From contig PUMO01000072.1 in assembly GCA_003551405.1 (NCBI GenBank), forward strand, positions 1-13,578: a DNA stretch of 13,578 nucleotides. The letters run 5' to 3'. Of this stretch, positions 1 through 6,883 are shown piece by piece. Positions within the stretch are counted from its first letter, which is position 1; every line of letters starts with the position of its first letter. The position numbers and the translations under genes are program-made. The notes under the pieces were generated by a model. That model ran no database searches. It was not told the DNA's origin and worked only from the letters and a program-made list of their open reading frames with translations. The DNA comes from Mollicutes bacterium. GTDB lineage: Bacteria > Bacillota_I > Bacilli_A > Izemoplasmatales > Izemoplasmataceae.

Positions 1-645
1 CTTGCTTCGGCTCATTGCCATGAACGCGCGTCCGGAACGACTTTTAATCAAGTTTCTGAATATGATCATGATAAGAACCATCACAACAATCAGTATCACA
101 AAAATGATGGAACGTTGTGTAAAGATAAAGCGATTAAGGTCGATACCCCCTAAGATGGTAATGGTACCGATATCAATCCGCTCACCGCCAAAAATACCAA
201 CAGATGTATAAATCTGTCTCAGAATTTCCTGAACAAACAACGTGGTAATTGCCAGATAAATCCCTTGAGATTTCAATGATAGAACACCGATAAACGCACC
301 AATGACTATCCCGCTTAGGATTACCAATAAAACAGCGACTTCAAACGGTAAACCCATATTGAGGAAGATCCCCATACCCAGTGCACCACCACCGATAAAG
401 CCGGCAGTAGCCAAGGATATGAGTGCACTGAAACCAAGTAAAAGGTTCAAGCCAAACGCAGCAACAGTATAAATAATGATTAAAGCGAAGACACTCATCG
501 TTGAACTGCGCATCACGCCGATTTGCGGTAAAATGGCAATTGTTGAGAGCAAAACACCAAATAAGATGTATTGTGCCCAAGGGCGTTCTTTAAAGAAAGT
601 TATGATGGTGTTTAGAGTACTTGTGTTATTTGTCTTCTCAGTCAT
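1..645 (-). CDS. livM: LivM-like branched-chain-type ABC transporter permease (3' part missing)
   Basis: This is the second inner-membrane permease of a Liv/HAAT-type ABC importer, which would pair with the LivH-like protein just upstream. The first 215 residues are in the window and the frame is still open at base 1, so roughly the last third lies outside. After a short polar N-terminus come several hydrophobic helices. The family signature GLNLLLGFSALISLA...GGGALG is followed by SLKSQGIYLAITTLFVQEIL, as in LivM proteins. The visible part ends at SGRAFMAMSRSK, where the cytoplasmic EAA-like loop that contacts the ATPase begins. The ATG start is preceded by AGGTG, which overlaps the stop codon of the upstream permease gene, and only 9 nt separate the two genes, so translation is probably coupled. 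Family membership is clear; the substrate is not. The usual ATPases (LivG/LivF) and binding protein are not visible and may follow beyond the left edge. Confidence 0.88.
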   Translation of the reverse strand, partial: MTEKTNNTSTLNTIITFFKERPWAQYILFGVLLSTIAILPQIGVMRSSTMSVFALIIIYTVAAFGLNLLLGFSALISLATAGFIGGGALGMGIFLNMGLPFEVAVLLVILSGIVIGAFIGVLSLKSQGIYLAITTLFVQEILRQIYTSVGIFGGERIDIGTITILGGIDLNRFIFTQRSIIFVILIVVMVLIMIIFRNLIKSRSGRAFMAMSRSK

Positions 646-654
646 TTTCAACAC

Positions 655-1530
655 CTACACTTTCTCTACCGGTGCTTCTCCGAACAAACCATAAGGTTTG
701 AAGTAAAGGAAAAGCAGGATTAGGATATAGACAATGGCATTGCCCCAAATATCACTGAGGTAAAACATTGCTGAGTTGCGTGCCAGTGCGATGATAAACG
801 CCGCAAAAACAGGGCCAAAGAATGTTTGAAGCCCACCAAATACTGCCGCAAAAAAGGCACTGACCTGTACATCTAACATGAACGTCGGGTTAATACTTGA
901 TTGGGGTGCAATAATGATGCCTGCAAGGGCACCAAGCATCGCTGCGGTCGCCCAGGCCATCATCGTGACTGTATTGGTCGGTACACCCATCAACTGGCTC
1001 GTAACCTTGTTTGAGGCTGTTACGCGAATGGCAAGGCCCCAGCGCGTATATTGAATAAACCAAAATATGGCGCCCATCAAAGCCACAGAGAGTGCGACTG
1101 TGAACATTGTATTAAAGCGTAGGGTGGTTCCCAGAATGTCAACGCCGCCTGTTGGGAAAAAGCGACCCAAACGTATAGGGTCGACACCAAATATGAATGG
1201 GATAATTCCTGTCAAAATCATAATGATCCCGAGCGTAATGATTTGTTTATGCATCGGTTTTGAATTTTGTGCAGGACGGATGAAAATCTTATCAATAACG
1301 ACACCCGTGATAAAGGCTGTGATTAGCGCGATTGGCACAGCAGCCCATATGCTCCAGCCGAGCCACCGGAAGAAAACCGCTGCAACATAGGCATTGAATG
1401 TCCCAATCATCCCCTGAGCAAAGTTGGTAACCTTACCGGCGCGGAAAATCAGGACAATCCCCAGTGCGGCCAAGGCATAGACCGCACCGGTTTGCAGACT
1501 GTTAAAGAATATTCGAACAGCATTGTCCAT
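655..1530 (-). CDS. livH: LivH-like branched-chain-type ABC transporter permease
   Basis: This 291-residue protein is full length for LivH. It is a polytopic inner-membrane subunit that forms the translocation pore with LivM. The N-terminus GAVYALAALGIVLIFRAGKVTNFAQG matches the LivH signature (GAxYALxALGLxLIxG...NFAxG). The cytoplasmic loop RWGLAIRVTASNKVTSQLMGV corresponds to the EAA-like ATPase-contact loop, which ends in LMG[IV] in the family. The ATG overlaps the TAA stop of the condensing-enzyme gene by one base (TAATG), which indicates translational coupling inside one operon. A GGGGTG-type ribosome binding site lies in the end of that gene. Relatives import leucine, isoleucine and valine, but also urea, amides and aromatic or short-chain carboxylates. 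The acyl-CoA enzyme genes in the same operon make a carboxylate worth considering, but the sequence does not decide. Confidence 0.9.
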   Translation of the reverse strand: MDNAVRIFFNSLQTGAVYALAALGIVLIFRAGKVTNFAQGMIGTFNAYVAAVFFRWLGWSIWAAVPIALITAFITGVVIDKIFIRPAQNSKPMHKQIITLGIIMILTGIIPFIFGVDPIRLGRFFPTGGVDILGTTLRFNTMFTVALSVALMGAIFWFIQYTRWGLAIRVTASNKVTSQLMGVPTNTVTMMAWATAAMLGALAGIIIAPQSSINPTFMLDVQVSAFFAAVFGGLQTFFGPVFAAFIIALARNSAMFYLSDIWGNAIVYILILLFLYFKPYGLFGEAPVEKV

Positions 1531-2558
1531 TATTGTTCACCCCACTGAATGACGGATGCGCCCCAGACATATCCGATGCCGGCAGCGATAAGACCAATGG
1601 TCGATCCATCTTTGATTTTCCCCTCTTTTAGTCCAAGGTGGAGTGAGAGGATTTGATCAATTTGACCCAAATGGCCGTAATCTTCAAGATAAATGGTTTG
1701 TTCTTCATTTAAACCAAGTTCCTTGACCATGCCTTCGTGACCACTTCGCTTGATGTGTAAAATTGCCAAGTAGTCTAAATCATCACGTTTTTTACTGGAT
1801 TTATCAAGTGCCTTATCAATACACTCAAACCAGTTGGGCATGCTGACTTCATTGAGTCGGTCTTTCATTTTCTTAGGTTCCATCAAACGCAGTGATTTAT
1901 ACGCTTGGTCGATATTATCCTTGGTTATTGGGTTTTTCGTTCCACCAATCTCAACACCGGCGGTACGCGCGAGCGTACCGTCGGCTTTTACATGAGATCC
2001 TAGGAGGAAATTTTTACCATAATTTTTCTTAAGAATGATGGCACCGGCACCGGCTGATAAATTGTACATCATGGACATGTGCGGATCGGAAAAATCCACA
2101 AAGTCTCCGTTGCGGTAGCCACCCACAATCATGACGGTGTCGACATCATCGTCGGCAATCATCATGTCTTTGGCGATTTTGAATGCGCTCAGCGAGGTGG
2201 CACACCGGTTTTGCAGATCAATGCCCCAGGCATTGACAGCTCCGATAGCCCCTTGAACATAAAGCGCACTGGTTGTGAGTGGGTATTCTTTCCACTCCTC
2301 GCCGATATCTAAAATTACATCGATTTCTTCGGGTTTAACGCCTGTATTGTCAAGCGCGTTTTGGGCAGCATATGCACCCATTTCCTGTGTTCCATCGTGT
2401 TCACCGGGTACATAAACTTGTTTAATACCCAGTTTCTTCACGACATTTTCTGCCGTCCAGTTGCCGTTGGTTTTTTCAGCGATTTCTTCTGCGGTAATGG
2501 TTTGCTTGGGAAGATAAATGCCTGTTCCAACGACACCGACATGGTTGTCTGCTGACAT
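1530..2558 (-). CDS. KAS III-like (FabH/thiolase-fold) condensing enzyme with Cys-His-His residues
   Basis: This 342-residue protein has the length and order of the ketoacyl synthase III family. The N-terminus VGVVGTGIYLPKQTIT and the LGI block are typical. The putative nucleophile is Cys119 in DLQNRCATSLSA. The catalytic-base position is His268 in AILHIKRSG, where FabH has HQAN. The position that is Asn in FabH (YGNTS) is His296 in YGHLGQIDQ, giving Cys-His-His. Family enzymes form a C-C bond between an acyl thioester and a second thioester. The operon partners (thiolase, SDR) suggest CoA rather than ACP substrates, which is inference. The start is taken as the ATG at 2558 because AGGAG lies 8 nt upstream of it; a longer GTG start at 2567 would overlap that site. 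The stop overlaps the livH start. It is probably not the housekeeping FabH: the triad differs and no fatty-acid synthesis genes are beside it. Alternatives are a 3-ketoacyl-CoA synthase, an HMG-CoA-synthase-like enzyme or an acyl transferase. Confidence 0.85.
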   Translation of the reverse strand: MSADNHVGVVGTGIYLPKQTITAEEIAEKTNGNWTAENVVKKLGIKQVYVPGEHDGTQEMGAYAAQNALDNTGVKPEEIDVILDIGEEWKEYPLTTSALYVQGAIGAVNAWGIDLQNRCATSLSAFKIAKDMMIADDDVDTVMIVGGYRNGDFVDFSDPHMSMMYNLSAGAGAIILKKNYGKNFLLGSHVKADGTLARTAGVEIGGTKNPITKDNIDQAYKSLRLMEPKKMKDRLNEVSMPNWFECIDKALDKSSKKRDDLDYLAILHIKRSGHEGMVKELGLNEEQTIYLEDYGHLGQIDQILSLHLGLKEGKIKDGSTIGLIAAGIGYVWGASVIQWGEQ

Positions 2559-2566
2559 GGGGATCA

Positions 2567-2571
2567 CTCCT
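2567..2571 (-). promoter_or_regulatory. Ribosome binding site deciding the start of the KAS III-like gene
   Basis: AGGAG on the minus strand lies 8 nt before the ATG at 2558. The alternative GTG three codons earlier begins inside this motif and so cannot be served by it. Confidence 0.7.
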
Positions 2572-2584
2572 AGTTAGATTCTGT

Positions 2585-3304
2585 TTAAAGTCTCATGCCA
2601 CCGTTGACACTAATGACTTGTCCTGTAATGTAGCTTGCCTCTTCACTTGCAAGGAAAAGTGCGGTACTGGCAATTTCATCGGGTTCACCAAGACGGCCAA
2701 GCATGGTCATCTTGGCAAATTTATCTAGCAAGTCCTGGGGGACGGTTTTTAAAATATCAGTCATAACATAGCCAGGTGCAATCGCATTGACACGAACCGG
2801 TGTGCCTTTGCGGGCAAATTCCTTGGCCCATGTTTTACTAAGTCCAATCACTCCCGCTTTGGTTGCAGAATAATTGGCTTGACCGATGTTGCCATATTCG
2901 CCAACAACACTTGAAATATTAATGATGGATCCCCCACCAATTTGTTCCATTTGAGGGCCTACAAGGCGGGTCAGGTTAAATACACCTTTTAAGTTGACGT
3001 TCATCACTGCATCCCAGTCTTCTTCGCTCATTTTACGTGTCATGCCATCACGCGTAATGCCTGCGTTGTTGACAAGCACATCAATTTGACCGTATGATTC
3101 AATGACTTCATCAAAGAATTTTTGAACGGCTTCACTATCCGTTACATTTAAGATTTTGCCTTCTACATTGTCATGCTTATAATCAAGGTCTTGCATATCT
3201 GCGGCAATGACTTTTGCCCCTTCTTGTGCAAAACGTAAGCACATCGCTTTACCGAGGCCTTGTGCGCCGCCAGTAACAACAGCTACTTTATTCTCCAGTC
3301 TCAT
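2585..3304 (-). CDS. FabG-like SDR 3-oxoacyl reductase / 3-hydroxyacyl-CoA dehydrogenase
   Basis: This 239-residue classical short-chain dehydrogenase is expected to interconvert 3-oxoacyl and 3-hydroxyacyl thioesters in the cytosol. The glycine motif TGGAQGLG occupies residues 11-18, NNAG is at 79-82, and the catalytic residues are Ser132 (INISSVVG), Tyr145 and Lys149 (YSATK). The C-terminal SYITGQVISVNGGM is typical of FabG. The second beta strand ends AADMQ with Asp36. An acidic residue there usually binds the adenosine ribose of NAD(H) and disfavours NADPH, whereas biosynthetic FabG normally prefers NADPH. This points to a catabolic or acyl-CoA dehydrogenase role, which is inference. The ATG overlaps the thiolase stop in an ATGA junction, with GGAGGG as ribosome binding site. 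It lies between thiolase and condensing enzyme in a single operon. The alternative is an ordinary FabG acting on ACP substrates. Confidence 0.87.
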   Translation of the reverse strand: MRLENKVAVVTGGAQGLGKAMCLRFAQEGAKVIAADMQDLDYKHDNVEGKILNVTDSEAVQKFFDEVIESYGQIDVLVNNAGITRDGMTRKMSEEDWDAVMNVNLKGVFNLTRLVGPQMEQIGGGSIINISSVVGEYGNIGQANYSATKAGVIGLSKTWAKEFARKGTPVRVNAIAPGYVMTDILKTVPQDLLDKFAKMTMLGRLGEPDEIASTALFLASEEASYITGQVISVNGGMRL

Positions 3305-4518
3305 TGTTTACCCTCCAGTTGTTTTAAGATAATGGCTGTGCCCATGCCGCCGCCAATGCATAGCGAGGCCAGGCCATAGTTTTCCTTGCGTTTGAGCATC
3401 TCATGGGCAAGGGTGACCGTAATGCGGTTCCCTGATGCCCCAACGGGATGACCAAGTGCAATCGCACCACCGTTGACGTTGGTATAGTCAAGCACGTCTT
3501 CGGTTGTTACGTCATACGCTTTTTCAAGGTCTTTAAGTACGCCAAGGCTTTGCGCCGCAAACGCTTCGTTGAGTTCCAAAAGACCAATGTCTTTGAAGGA
3601 AACCGCACTGTTTTTAAGCGCATTTTCGATGGCGGGCACAGGACCGAGTCCCATGATTTTAGGATCAATGCCGCCTTGGCCGACCCCTTCTATTTCAAGC
3701 AGCGGGGTTAAGTTATACTTTTTCACTGCATCTTCTGAGGCGATCATCATGAATGACGCACCGTCATTGATGCCGCTTGATGTACCTGCTGTCACACTGC
3801 CGTCCTTTTTAAAGGCCGGACGCAGTTTTGCGAGTTTTTCTTCAGTGGACGTAGGATTAGGGTGTTCATCAGTATCAAAGACAAAGTCGCCTTTACGGTG
3901 CTTAATGGTGATTGGGACGATTTCATCGGTGAATTTGCCAGCGTCAATCGCGGCTTTGGCCCGGCGCTGACTTTCAGCGGCGAAGGCATCCTGTGCTTCA
4001 CGGCTAATGCCGTATGATTCGACGATGTTTTCAGCGGTCACGCCCATGTGGTATTGGTTGAACACATCGGTAAGCGCATCATCAATCATGTGGTCTTTCG
4101 TAGAAAATCCACCCATCTTGATGCCTTTTCTGGCTTTGCCCGGAATCAAATAGGGCGCACCGGACATGGATTCAACCCCACCGGCGATGACCAGGTCACT
4201 CATGCCGGCCTGGATATTGGTGTAGGCGTTGATGACACTTTTCATCCCAGAGCCACACACCATGTTGACCGCATACGCGGGGGTTTCAACGGGAAGTCCG
4301 GCCTTGATGGAGACTTGACGGGCCACGTTCATCCCGAGCCCTGCAGGAAGGATGTTGCCGACAATGACTTCATCAAACGCGTCAGTTGGTGCACCGGTTT
4401 CATTTAACATCGATTTGACTACATCCGCACCATAATCGGCAGGATGCATATCGGACAAAGTTCCCATGAACGCACCAATCGGTGTGCGCTTGGCGCTGAC
4501 TACATACACTTTTTTCAT
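3301..4518 (-). CDS. Acetyl-CoA acetyltransferase (thiolase)
   Basis: This 405-residue thiolase is slightly longer than the roughly 390 residues usual for the family. It catalyses reversible Claisen condensation of two acyl-CoAs, typically 2 acetyl-CoA to acetoacetyl-CoA, or thiolytic cleavage of a 3-ketoacyl-CoA. All active-site elements are present: the acyl-accepting Cys88 in NMVCGSGMKS, Asn317 in NEAFAAQ, His357 in GHPVGASG and the second Cys387 in CIGGGMGTA. The VCGSGMKS form resembles biosynthetic-type acetoacetyl-CoA thiolases (AtoB/ThlA/PhaA-like) more than long-chain FadA, but chain length cannot be fixed by reading. It is the first gene of the leftward operon, has an AAGGAGG ribosome binding site 7 nt before the ATG, and ends in TGA overlapping the reductase start. 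Its promoter and the putative TetR operators are immediately upstream. Confidence 0.93.
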   Translation of the reverse strand: MKKVYVVSAKRTPIGAFMGTLSDMHPADYGADVVKSMLNETGAPTDAFDEVIVGNILPAGLGMNVARQVSIKAGLPVETPAYAVNMVCGSGMKSVINAYTNIQAGMSDLVIAGGVESMSGAPYLIPGKARKGIKMGGFSTKDHMIDDALTDVFNQYHMGVTAENIVESYGISREAQDAFAAESQRRAKAAIDAGKFTDEIVPITIKHRKGDFVFDTDEHPNPTSTEEKLAKLRPAFKKDGSVTAGTSSGINDGASFMMIASEDAVKKYNLTPLLEIEGVGQGGIDPKIMGLGPVPAIENALKNSAVSFKDIGLLELNEAFAAQSLGVLKDLEKAYDVTTEDVLDYTNVNGGAIALGHPVGASGNRITVTLAHEMLKRKENYGLASLCIGGGMGTAIILKQLEGKQ

Positions 4519-4607
4519 TTAATTACCTCCTTAAAACTATAAAACAGCACTTTAAATATTATATTTACTTGCTATTTTTATTATCCTCATATATACTAGC
4601 AGTGATA

Positions 4608-4659
4608 TGAACGGTAGTTCAATAAATGAACAATCATTCATCTTATGAATACGTGTTCA
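4608..4659. promoter_or_regulatory. Three phased TGAA-N6-TTCA palindromes, candidate TetR/FadR-type operators
   Basis: Three 14-bp inverted repeats of the form TGAA-N6-TTCA lie at 4608-4621 (TGAACGGTAGTTCA), 4627-4640 (TGAACAATCATTCA) and 4646-4659 (TGAATACGTGTTCA). Their starts are exactly 19 bp apart. The right-hand copy abuts the operon's -10 box and the other two fall in the early leader. The middle copy can also be read as TAAATGA-N4-TCATTCA (4623-4640), close to the B. subtilis FadR box as I remember it (TGAATGA-N4-TCATTCA). The divergent TetR gene beside them is the obvious binding partner. A possible rightward -10 box for tetR (TATAAC, 4688-4693) is visible, but its -35 is weak. That the repeats exist is directly seen; that they are operators is inference. 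Confidence 0.72.
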
Positions 4660-4687
4660 CTATAGCATGAAACGCTTACATTGTCAA
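4659..4687 (-). promoter_or_regulatory. Sigma-A-type promoter of the thiolase-liv operon
   Basis: On the minus strand, a perfect -35 box TTGACA (4682-4687) is followed by exactly 17 bp and a -10 box TATAGT (4659-4664, five of six consensus bases). Transcription would start near 4652, giving a leader of about 130 nt before the thiolase ATG. The -10 box shares its last base with the first of three palindromes that continue into the leader. A repressor bound there would block RNA polymerase. Confidence 0.8.
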
Positions 4688-4744
4688 TATAACACGCTTG
4701 TTTTTTAAAGCGGTTTCACTAACTTACAAGGAGGCATCAATAAA

Positions 4745-5362
4745 ATGAAGTTAGATCTCAATATTAAAAAACCGACCACCCGTAATGCCAAAAACACATT
4801 TGCGGAAATTGAACGGGGGGCGATTAAACTTTTTTATGAACGCGGGTATCACAACACGACTGTTGCCAACATAACCGCTGAAGCAGGCGTTGCAGCTGGA
4901 ACTTTCTATTTATATTTCCCCTCAAAAATTGTGCTTTATCAACACATTTTAGGGGTATTTTCTTATAATATCAGAAAATATATTGCGGAAAGAGTCAGTG
5001 AAAAAAATACACGGTATGAAAAAGAACGCGAAGGGATTCGCAGTTTCTTTGAATACATGATTGAAAACCCTGAGATGTATAACATCATTTGGGAAGCGCT
5101 TTACATTGACTATAATCTCTTCAGACAATATTACCAAACATTTGCGGATCGCTACGTTGTTGGTCTTGAAGAAGCTAAGAAAAATGATGAAATAAGAGAC
5201 CTGGACAGCGAGGTCATTGCGTATATCCTAATGGGCATCACAAACTTTGTCGGCCTTAAAATTTTGTTTGATCTAGGGAACAATAATATTGATATCGAAA
5301 AAATCATTGATGTCATTATGGAATTCCTTGAAAAAGGATTATTTAAAGAAAACGCTCATTAA
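4745..5362 (+). CDS. TetR-family transcriptional regulator, probably FadR-like repressor of the divergent operon
   Basis: This 205-residue protein has the size and layout of TetR repressors. The N-terminal helix-turn-helix covers roughly residues 18-65, with FYERGYHNTTVANITAEAGV followed by AAGTFYLYFPSK, the classic TetR recognition region. The rest is a helical ligand and dimerisation domain of low conservation. The GTFYLYFPSK segment resembles acyl-CoA-responsive regulators such as B. subtilis FadR, but this is a family impression. Divergent placement next to a thiolase operon with three palindromes in between suggests that it represses that operon, and perhaps itself, and is released by an acyl-CoA. 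The ligand is unknown. AAGGAGG lies 10 nt before the ATG, slightly long but acceptable. The gene ends at a strong bidirectional terminator. Confidence 0.88.
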   Translation: MKLDLNIKKPTTRNAKNTFAEIERGAIKLFYERGYHNTTVANITAEAGVAAGTFYLYFPSKIVLYQHILGVFSYNIRKYIAERVSEKNTRYEKEREGIRSFFEYMIENPEMYNIIWEALYIDYNLFRQYYQTFADRYVVGLEEAKKNDEIRDLDSEVIAYILMGITNFVGLKILFDLGNNNIDIEKIIDVIMEFLEKGLFKENAH

Positions 5363-5401
5363 AAAATCAGGCTCACATCCGGTGTATGTGAGCCTGATTT
5401 T
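5363..5401. terminator. Bidirectional terminator between tetR and the MATE gene
   Basis: There is a perfect 16-bp stem (5363-5378 with 5386-5401), with core ATCAGGCTCACAT and a 7-nt loop. It is flanked by A and T runs that give a U tract on both strands. It begins one base after the tetR stop, and its right edge overlaps the TAA of the convergent MATE gene. Confidence 0.9.
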
Positions 5402-6845
5402 ATTTATATGATGGAGAGGGTTTCAACGGTGCTTGTATTGTCTTTTCCTGAGTATCAACTTTGGGTTTGAATGTTATGCGTTTATATAAAATATACCCAA
5501 TTACTGCGATTAAAAAGTTACTTAGAAGCATTGCTTCCCAGATGACTTGCGAACCGCGCGCAGGAAAAAGTCGTGCCATAAAAAGCACTAGTGGAATGCG
5601 GATTACCCATAGTCTCGTTACTGAGAGAATAAAGGTGTATTGCGTATTGCCTGTACCGTTAAAGGTCCCAATAAATGTTTGAAATACAGCCATGAGCGGT
5701 AAACCAAGTAGTATAAAGAACATGTAATCCACGGTGAGTGCAAGTGCGACGGGATCATCACTCATAAACAATGCGGCTAGGGGTTCACGGACAAACAAGA
5801 TTAACGTGGCACCAACAACCATAATGGCGTTGGAAAGGATCATGTTTTTACGGAACGTTTCTTTGGCACGGGCAATATTGTGAGCCCCGATGTTTTGACC
5901 GATGAACGCGGCTAAAATCGCCCCCATCGCCATCACCGGATGTAAAATCATCGAAAGCAGCCGGTTCCCTACACCAAAGGCCGCAACCGTCTGTTCACCA
6001 AATGAATAAATGACACCATTCATCACACCAAAACCAATGGCTGTAATACTTTGGCCCATCGCTGCGGGAACGGCCGTTTTAATAATTTGCTTGGTGGTCA
6101 CCATTCTTTTATGGAGTGATGAAAAATCAGCGCTGAAAAGATGTCTCGGGGTGAGCGTAACACCATCTTTGGCAAGAAACAAACGAATGATGCCTAGGGG
6201 CATAATCAGTGCATGCGCCACGACTGTGGCCAGGGCCGCACCCGGTACCCCTAAATTAAAAACGATGATAAATAGAGGCGAAAGCAAAATATTGAGAAGA
6301 ATCGCACTACCACTGACGAGTACGGGTGAAAACGTATCACCTGAAGCTTGCCTGATGCCCAGATAAGCAAAAAATGAAAACAGCACGGGAAGTTCAAAGG
6401 CGCGAATGCGCATGTAAGCAATACTGTTTTCAAGCACAGTGCCTTCTGCGCCCATCCACTGCATGATATAGGGTGCGCTCATAAAAGCAACGATGTTCAG
6501 TATGATACCAGTTGTGATGGCAACAATAACCAAGTTGGCCGCAAAATTTTGTGCTTCGCCATGTTTTTTCGCGCCAAGCGTTTGACTGATTAACGCAGTC
6601 CCGGCAATCGATAACCCCATGCCCAGTGACACAAATGTAAACACGACTGGAAACGTCAGTTGAATCGCCGCGACTGACTGTGAAGAAACGGCACCATCAA
6701 TGAAGGTTACAAAAAACATATCAATGATGTCATGCAGTGTCTTGATGAGATTGTTAATCATCAAAGGAAAGGCTAAAATGATTAAGCCTTTATAGATGTT
6801 TTTGTCTTTTAAGATTAAGTGTTGTTTTTTGTCTTCTTTTGTCAT
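5400..6845 (-). CDS. MATE-family multidrug/toxin efflux transporter
   Basis: This 481-residue polytopic membrane protein has the size of MATE (NorM/DinF/MepA) antiporters, which expel cationic drugs or metabolites in exchange for Na+ or H+. The N-terminal half has KGLIILAFPLMINNLIKTLHDIIDMFFV and later GMGLSIAGTALISQTLGAKK. The second half repeats this layout with AAVPAAMGQSITAIGFGVMNGVI and AFIGQNIGAHN, the two-fold pseudo-repeat of the family, with about 12 helices expected. The AGGAG ribosome binding site is about 7 nt before the ATG. It lies 38 nt downstream of the rRNA methyltransferase gene in the same direction with no terminator between, so the two are probably co-transcribed. No regulator is adjacent, and the substrate cannot be predicted. 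Confidence 0.92.
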   Translation of the reverse strand: MTKEDKKQHLILKDKNIYKGLIILAFPLMINNLIKTLHDIIDMFFVTFIDGAVSSQSVAAIQLTFPVVFTFVSLGMGLSIAGTALISQTLGAKKHGEAQNFAANLVIVAITTGIILNIVAFMSAPYIMQWMGAEGTVLENSIAYMRIRAFELPVLFSFFAYLGIRQASGDTFSPVLVSGSAILLNILLSPLFIIVFNLGVPGAALATVVAHALIMPLGIIRLFLAKDGVTLTPRHLFSADFSSLHKRMVTTKQIIKTAVPAAMGQSITAIGFGVMNGVIYSFGEQTVAAFGVGNRLLSMILHPVMAMGAILAAFIGQNIGAHNIARAKETFRKNMILSNAIMVVGATLILFVREPLAALFMSDDPVALALTVDYMFFILLGLPLMAVFQTFIGTFNGTGNTQYTFILSVTRLWVIRIPLVLFMARLFPARGSQVIWEAMLLSNFLIAVIGYILYKRITFKPKVDTQEKTIQAPLKPSPSYK

Positions 6846-6883
6846 TATTGTCTCCTGTTTAGCTAGATGTGTTGAGCTGTGTT

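Noticed and set aside
341..580. 79-codon open frame on the minus strand within livM
   Set aside because: It is the wrong frame of the livM permease, which reads without interruption from 645 to the window edge.
2559..2567. GTG start at 2567 for the KAS III-like gene
   Set aside because: It would overlap its own ribosome binding site; the ATG at 2558 has AGGAG at 8 nt.
3569..3970. 133-codon open frame on the plus strand inside the thiolase gene (also 4048-4407)
   Set aside because: Antisense to a thiolase with all catalytic motifs, no ribosome binding site, and no recognisable protein features.
3301..4518. Possible Mycoplasma-type code (TGA as tryptophan)
   Set aside because: TGA ends the thiolase frame exactly at an ATGA junction with the next gene, and conserved tryptophans are encoded by TGG.
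4519..4650. Riboswitch or attenuator in the roughly 130-nt thiolase leader
   Set aside because: Apart from the palindromes explained as operators, I see no conserved riboswitch core and no hairpin followed by a T run.
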